DNA of 64,000 nt, taken from Amaricoccus macauensis_A. GTDB lineage: Bacteria; Pseudomonadota; Alphaproteobacteria; Rhodobacterales; Rhodobacteraceae. The stretch lies in the NCBI RefSeq assembly GCF_049800915.1, contig NZ_JBNAFY010000002.1, positions 496,001-560,000 of the forward strand, written 5' to 3'. Below are positions 60,859-64,000 of the stretch, one piece after another; within the stretch, counting starts at the first letter, position 1; the number at the start of each line of letters is the position of its first letter. The notes under the pieces are model-generated. The model saw only the letters and a program-made list of their open reading frames with translations, made no database searches and was not told the DNA's origin. The position numbers and the translations under genes were made by a program.

Positions 60859-61776
60859 ATGCTTACCACTGTTAAACACGAGGCGATTCTGCGTGGCACC
60901 GGGCTTCATTCCGGTCGTCCGGTGCGCCTGGTCATTCACCCCGCTCTGTCGGGCGGGATACGGTTCCGGCGCACGGATGTGACCGATCGCGACAACATCA
61001 TCCCGGCAATCTTCGACGCCGTGAGCGACACGACGCTCTGCACGGTACTGCGCAACGAGGCGGGTGCGACGGTTTCGACGGTCGAGCACATCATGGCGGC
61101 CATGGCCGGGCTTGGTGTCACCGATGCGCTGATCGACGTGGACGGACCCGAAATCCCGATCATGGACGGCAGTTCGCAGCGGTTCGTCAGCGCGATCCTG
61201 AAGGCCGGTCTGCACCGCTTCGAAGGCGAGGCTCGGGCAATCCGCATCCTGCGTCCCGTGATCGACATCCAGGGCGATGTGGTGGCGGAATTGCGGCCCG
61301 CAGACGCGCTGAGCATCGAGTTCGAGATCGACTTTCCCGATGCGGCCATTGGCCATCAGAAAAAGTCGCTTTCGATGCAGAATGGCACCTTCGTGCACGA
61401 GCTTTCCGACTGCCGGACCTTCTGCCGCCGGGCGGATGTGGACTTCATGCAGTCGCGGGGCCTGGCTCTTGGTGGCTCGCTCGACAATGCGATCGTCGTC
61501 GAGGGCGACGAGGTGCTGAATCCAGGCGGCTTCCGGCGCACGGACGAATGCGTGCGGCACAAGATGCTGGACGCAATGGGCGATCTGGCTCTCGCGGGGG
61601 CGCCGATCCTCGGAGCCTATCGCGGCGTCCGGGCCGGTCACGGCGCGACCAACCGTCTGCTGCGCAAGCTCTTCGCGGAGCCGGACGCATGGGAGTGGGT
61701 TTCGCTCGACGAAAAGGAAACCGAGCAACTGCCCGGTGCCGGTGTGGGGTTCGCGGATCTACGCCGGGCAGGTTGA
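60859..61776 (+). CDS. lpxC: UDP-3-O-acyl-N-acetylglucosamine deacetylase
   Basis: Zinc deacetylase that catalyses the first committed step of lipid A synthesis. The 305-residue protein starts with LTTVKHEAILRGTGLHSGRP, has the zinc ligands in TVEHIMAAMAGLG (H) and ECVRHKMLDAMGDLAL (H and D), the catalytic-base glutamate region NGTFVHELSDCRTF, and the C-terminal catalytic histidine in AGHGATNRLLRKL. AGGGGG precedes the ATG. It has its own promoter and a rho-independent terminator, so it is a single-gene transcript. Confidence 0.96.
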   Translation: MLTTVKHEAILRGTGLHSGRPVRLVIHPALSGGIRFRRTDVTDRDNIIPAIFDAVSDTTLCTVLRNEAGATVSTVEHIMAAMAGLGVTDALIDVDGPEIPIMDGSSQRFVSAILKAGLHRFEGEARAIRILRPVIDIQGDVVAELRPADALSIEFEIDFPDAAIGHQKKSLSMQNGTFVHELSDCRTFCRRADVDFMQSRGLALGGSLDNAIVVEGDEVLNPGGFRRTDECVRHKMLDAMGDLALAGAPILGAYRGVRAGHGATNRLLRKLFAEPDAWEWVSLDEKETEQLPGAGVGFADLRRAG

Positions 61777-61797
61777 CGGCAGGCAGAACAGGCGGAA

Positions 61798-61823
61798 GCG
61801 CAGCCCCTCGGGGCTGCGCTTTT
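61798..61823 (+). terminator. Rho-independent terminator after lpxC
   Basis: Arms GCGCAGCCCC and GGGGCTGCGC (61798-61807, 61810-61819), followed by TTTT and TTT further on, form the clearest intrinsic terminator in the window, 22 bp after the lpxC stop. Confidence 0.92.
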
Positions 61824-61922
61824 CGTTTCACCCCCTCGCTGAGCTATGATAACCGGTGTGCCACCGGGAGCGGGCGGGGCTCCTCGTGTGGTATGACGTG
61901 ACTGGCGAGAGGCAGGAAGAGT

Positions 61923-62762
61923 ATGGCATCTAAATCGGGTCGTGTACTGGCAAAGGCCGGCGCATTGGTCCTGATCCTGCTGGTGGCGGTGTCCTGCAGC
62001 CGGAACCGCGAGGAGCCTATCGAAACCCGCTCCGCCCAGCAGATCTATCTCGATGCGGAAGGATTGCTGGCCGAGGGACAGCCGCGCGATGCGGGCGAGA
62101 TGTTCTCCGAGGTCGAGCGGCTCTATCCCTATTCGGAATGGGCAAAGCGATCGATGCTTATGTCGGCCTTCGCCTATCACGAGGGCGCGCAATATGCCGA
62201 GAGTCGCGCGGCCGCTCAGCGCTATCTCGAGTTCTTCCCGGCGGATGTGGATGCGCCCTATGCGCAGTTCCTGATCGCGCTTTCCTACTACGACCAGATC
62301 GTCGATATCGGTCGCGACCAGGCCAACACCTTCGAGGCGTTGCAGGAGATGCGCGACATCATCGAGCGCTATCCCGACAGTGAATATGCCAAGTCCGCCG
62401 AACTGAAGTTCGAACTGGCCCTCGATCATCTTGCGGGCAAGGAGATGGAGGTCGGCCGGTATTATCTCTCGCGCGGCCACTACACTGCGGCGATCAACCG
62501 TTTCCGTGTGGTTGTCGAGGATTATCAGACCACGACCCATACGCCCGAGGCCTTGCATCGCCTCGTGGAATCCTATCTCTCACTCGGGCTGGTCAACGAG
62601 GCGCAGACCGCCGGAGCGATTCTGGGTTACAACTTCCAGGGCTCGCCCTGGTACGCGGACAGCTACGTTCTGCTCACGGGTCGCGGCCTGCGGCCCGAAG
62701 ATGCGGGCGAGGGGTGGCTCAATCGGACCTATCGGCAGGTCGTCAAAGGGGACTGGCGCTGA
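61923..62762 (+). CDS. bamD: Outer membrane protein assembly factor BamD
   Basis: Lipoprotein subunit of the BAM complex that inserts beta-barrel proteins into the outer membrane. The 279-residue protein has a lipoprotein signal (ALVLILLVAVSCS, lipobox VAVSC) and tetratricopeptide-type repeats: AEGLLAEGQPRDAGEMFSEV, YPYSEWAKRSMLMSAFAYHE, DVDAPYAQFLIALSYYDQI, RYYLSRGHYTAAINRFRVVV. AGGAAGAG precedes the ATG. Short gap (20 bp) to recN, as often seen in Rhodobacteraceae. Confidence 0.94.
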   Translation: MASKSGRVLAKAGALVLILLVAVSCSRNREEPIETRSAQQIYLDAEGLLAEGQPRDAGEMFSEVERLYPYSEWAKRSMLMSAFAYHEGAQYAESRAAAQRYLEFFPADVDAPYAQFLIALSYYDQIVDIGRDQANTFEALQEMRDIIERYPDSEYAKSAELKFELALDHLAGKEMEVGRYYLSRGHYTAAINRFRVVVEDYQTTTHTPEALHRLVESYLSLGLVNEAQTAGAILGYNFQGSPWYADSYVLLTGRGLRPEDAGEGWLNRTYRQVVKGDWR

Positions 62763-62782
62763 GCAAGGAGAGATCCTGACCG

Positions 62783-64000
62783 ATGCTGCGTAGTCTCACC
62801 ATTCGCGACATGGTGCTTATCGAGGCGGCGGATCTCGTCTTCGAACCGGGGCTGAATGTGCTCACCGGGGAGACGGGGTCCGGCAAGTCGATCCTGCTCG
62901 ATTCACTCGGCTTCGTGCTCGGCTGGCGGGTGCGGCCCGGGCTGGTTCGGGCCGGTGCCAAGCGGGGTGAGGTGACGGCGGAGTTCCAACTCGCACCGGC
63001 TCATCCCGTGCGGGCGATCCTCGATGAGGCCGGGCTGCCCGTGGAGGATGATCTGATCCTGCGGCGGGTGGCGAATGCCGATGGCAAGCGGCGGGCCTGG
63101 GTGAATGACCGGCCCGTGGCCGCAGAGACGTTGCGCCTGCTGGGCGGGGCGCTGGTCGAGCTTCATGGCCAGCATGACGACAAGGGATTGCTGGATGCCA
63201 GGCGCCACATGGGGCTCCTCGATGCGTTTGGCGAGTGCGGCGCGGAGCTTGCGGGCGTGCAGGAGGTCTGGGTGCGGCGCGCGGGTCTTACGCGCAGGCT
63301 GGCCGAAGCGGAGGCGGCACTGGAGGCCGCGTCCCGCGATACGGAATACCTGACTCATGCCGTGGCGGAGCTTGACGATCTCGATCCGCAGCCGGGTGAG
63401 GAACCCGAACTCGATCTGCGACGGCGGCAGTTGAAGGTTGCCGAGGAGATCCGGAGCGATATCGACCGCGCGGGCCAGGCTGTTGGTGCGGAGGGCGCGG
63501 AAGGCGCGCTTCTTCAGGCGATGCGTTGGCTCGAGGGGGCTGCGGTTCGCTCGGAGGGTGCGCTCGATGGCGTTCTCGAAGGGCTTGAGCGGGTGCTCTC
63601 GGAGCTGGGTGAGGTTTCGCAAGGCATCGAGGCCGTGCAGGACGCGCTTGTGAGCGATCCCGGCGAGCTCGATCGGGTCGAGGAGCGGCTCTTTGCCATT
63701 CGCGGTCTCGCGCGCAAGCATCAGGTTCCGCCCGATGAACTGGCGGCTCTGGCCGAGGATCTGCGCGTGAGGCTCGCTGCAATCGATGGCGGTGCCGACG
63801 CGATTGCAGGGTTGAAGCGCGAGCTGAACGAAGCCGATGCGGAATATCAGGCAAGGGCAGAAGTGCTCTCCGCGAAGCGCCGTGCCGCCGCCGAGCGGCT
63901 GGATGCGCGGATGCTCCAGGAGCTGCCACCGCTCAAGCTCGAGAAAGCGCGGTTCGTGACCGAGGTGCGCGAGGGCGAGCCCGGACCGGATGGATCGGAC
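62783..64000 (+). CDS. recN: DNA repair protein RecN, 3' truncated
   Basis: SMC-like ATPase acting in double-strand break repair. 406 of about 550 residues are present, the frame being open to the last base of the window. The N-terminal Walker A GETGSGKSILLDSLGF, the LVELHGQHDDKGLLD segment and long coiled-coil-like stretches from about 155 (RLAEAEAALEAASRD onward) are characteristic. Walker B and the C-terminal head lie beyond the window. The ATG at 62783 starts MLRSLTIRDMVLIEAADL. It follows bamD after 20 bp. Confidence 0.93.
   Translation, partial: MLRSLTIRDMVLIEAADLVFEPGLNVLTGETGSGKSILLDSLGFVLGWRVRPGLVRAGAKRGEVTAEFQLAPAHPVRAILDEAGLPVEDDLILRRVANADGKRRAWVNDRPVAAETLRLLGGALVELHGQHDDKGLLDARRHMGLLDAFGECGAELAGVQEVWVRRAGLTRRLAEAEAALEAASRDTEYLTHAVAELDDLDPQPGEEPELDLRRRQLKVAEEIRSDIDRAGQAVGAEGAEGALLQAMRWLEGAAVRSEGALDGVLEGLERVLSELGEVSQGIEAVQDALVSDPGELDRVEERLFAIRGLARKHQVPPDELAALAEDLRVRLAAIDGGADAIAGLKRELNEADAEYQARAEVLSAKRRAAAERLDARMLQELPPLKLEKARFVTEVREGEPGPDGSD

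Overview
The window is 64 kb of GC-rich chromosomal DNA from an alphaproteobacterium, almost certainly of the Rhodobacteraceae (Rhodobacter/roseobacter group). The assignment rests on family resemblance read by eye: a smo/mtl-type polyol operon in the order known from Rhodobacter sphaeroides, a 6S RNA candidate next to the 5-formyltetrahydrofolate cyclo-ligase gene, a HemB without the zinc cysteines, DUF4170-waaA-lpxK, and GTTAACC motifs resembling CtrA half-sites. Genes are densely packed, with many ATGA stop/start overlaps. I see no insertion sequence, prophage, integrase, tRNA, rRNA or CRISPR array, so this looks like core chromosome with a few accessory carbohydrate loci.

Layout. 1-4.7 kb: end of a polyol uptake and catabolism operon (ABC ATPase, mannitol dehydrogenase, xylulokinase, fructokinase). 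4.9-7.3 kb: minus-strand 6S RNA, 5-FTHF cyclo-ligase, an M20 amidohydrolase and a small hypothetical protein. 7.4-10.4 kb: DUF952, pyrD and polyphosphate:AMP phosphotransferase. 10.5-14.1 kb: degP-type protease and an OmpR-type two-component system. 14.3-19.7 kb: a P-loop protein, an EamA exporter, an ornithine/lysine decarboxylase and a GGDEF-EAL protein. 20.2-22.9 kb: rsfS, rlmH, erpA and dgt. 22.9-26.4 kb: a hybrid histidine kinase with a stand-alone receiver. 26.6-32.6 kb: a xylose operon (xylF, xylH, xylG, xylA) divergent from a ROK regulator. 32.6-35.5 kb: an FG-GAP/ASPIC protein facing a di-heme peroxidase. 35.6-46 kb: universal stress protein with SulP transporter, a beta-hydroxyacid dehydrogenase, a penicillin-acylase-like hydrolase, a SYLF lipoprotein, LysE, HemB and a phytase-like esterase. 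46-49.5 kb: mfd. 49.6-57 kb: small hypotheticals, a GNAT-like protein, a flavin-binding protein, glmS, glmU, gph and a phosphodiesterase. 57-64 kb: quinone oxidoreductase and envelope genes (DUF4170, waaA, lpxK, lpxC, bamD), then recN running off the end.

How the genes work together. Two separate carbohydrate loci meet at D-xylulose: the polyol operon carries the only xylulokinase in the window, while the xylose operon has the isomerase but no kinase. The envelope block supplies UDP-GlcNAc (glmS, glmU), lipid A and Kdo steps (lpxC, lpxK, waaA) and outer-membrane protein assembly and quality control (bamD, degP).

The most unusual signal is not a gene. Two intergenic elements 45 kb apart, each between convergent genes, carry four TATGG boxes at an 11-bp period, followed at identical distances by CATAC and then TTTCGTTAACC. 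No standard feature type explains this arrangement.
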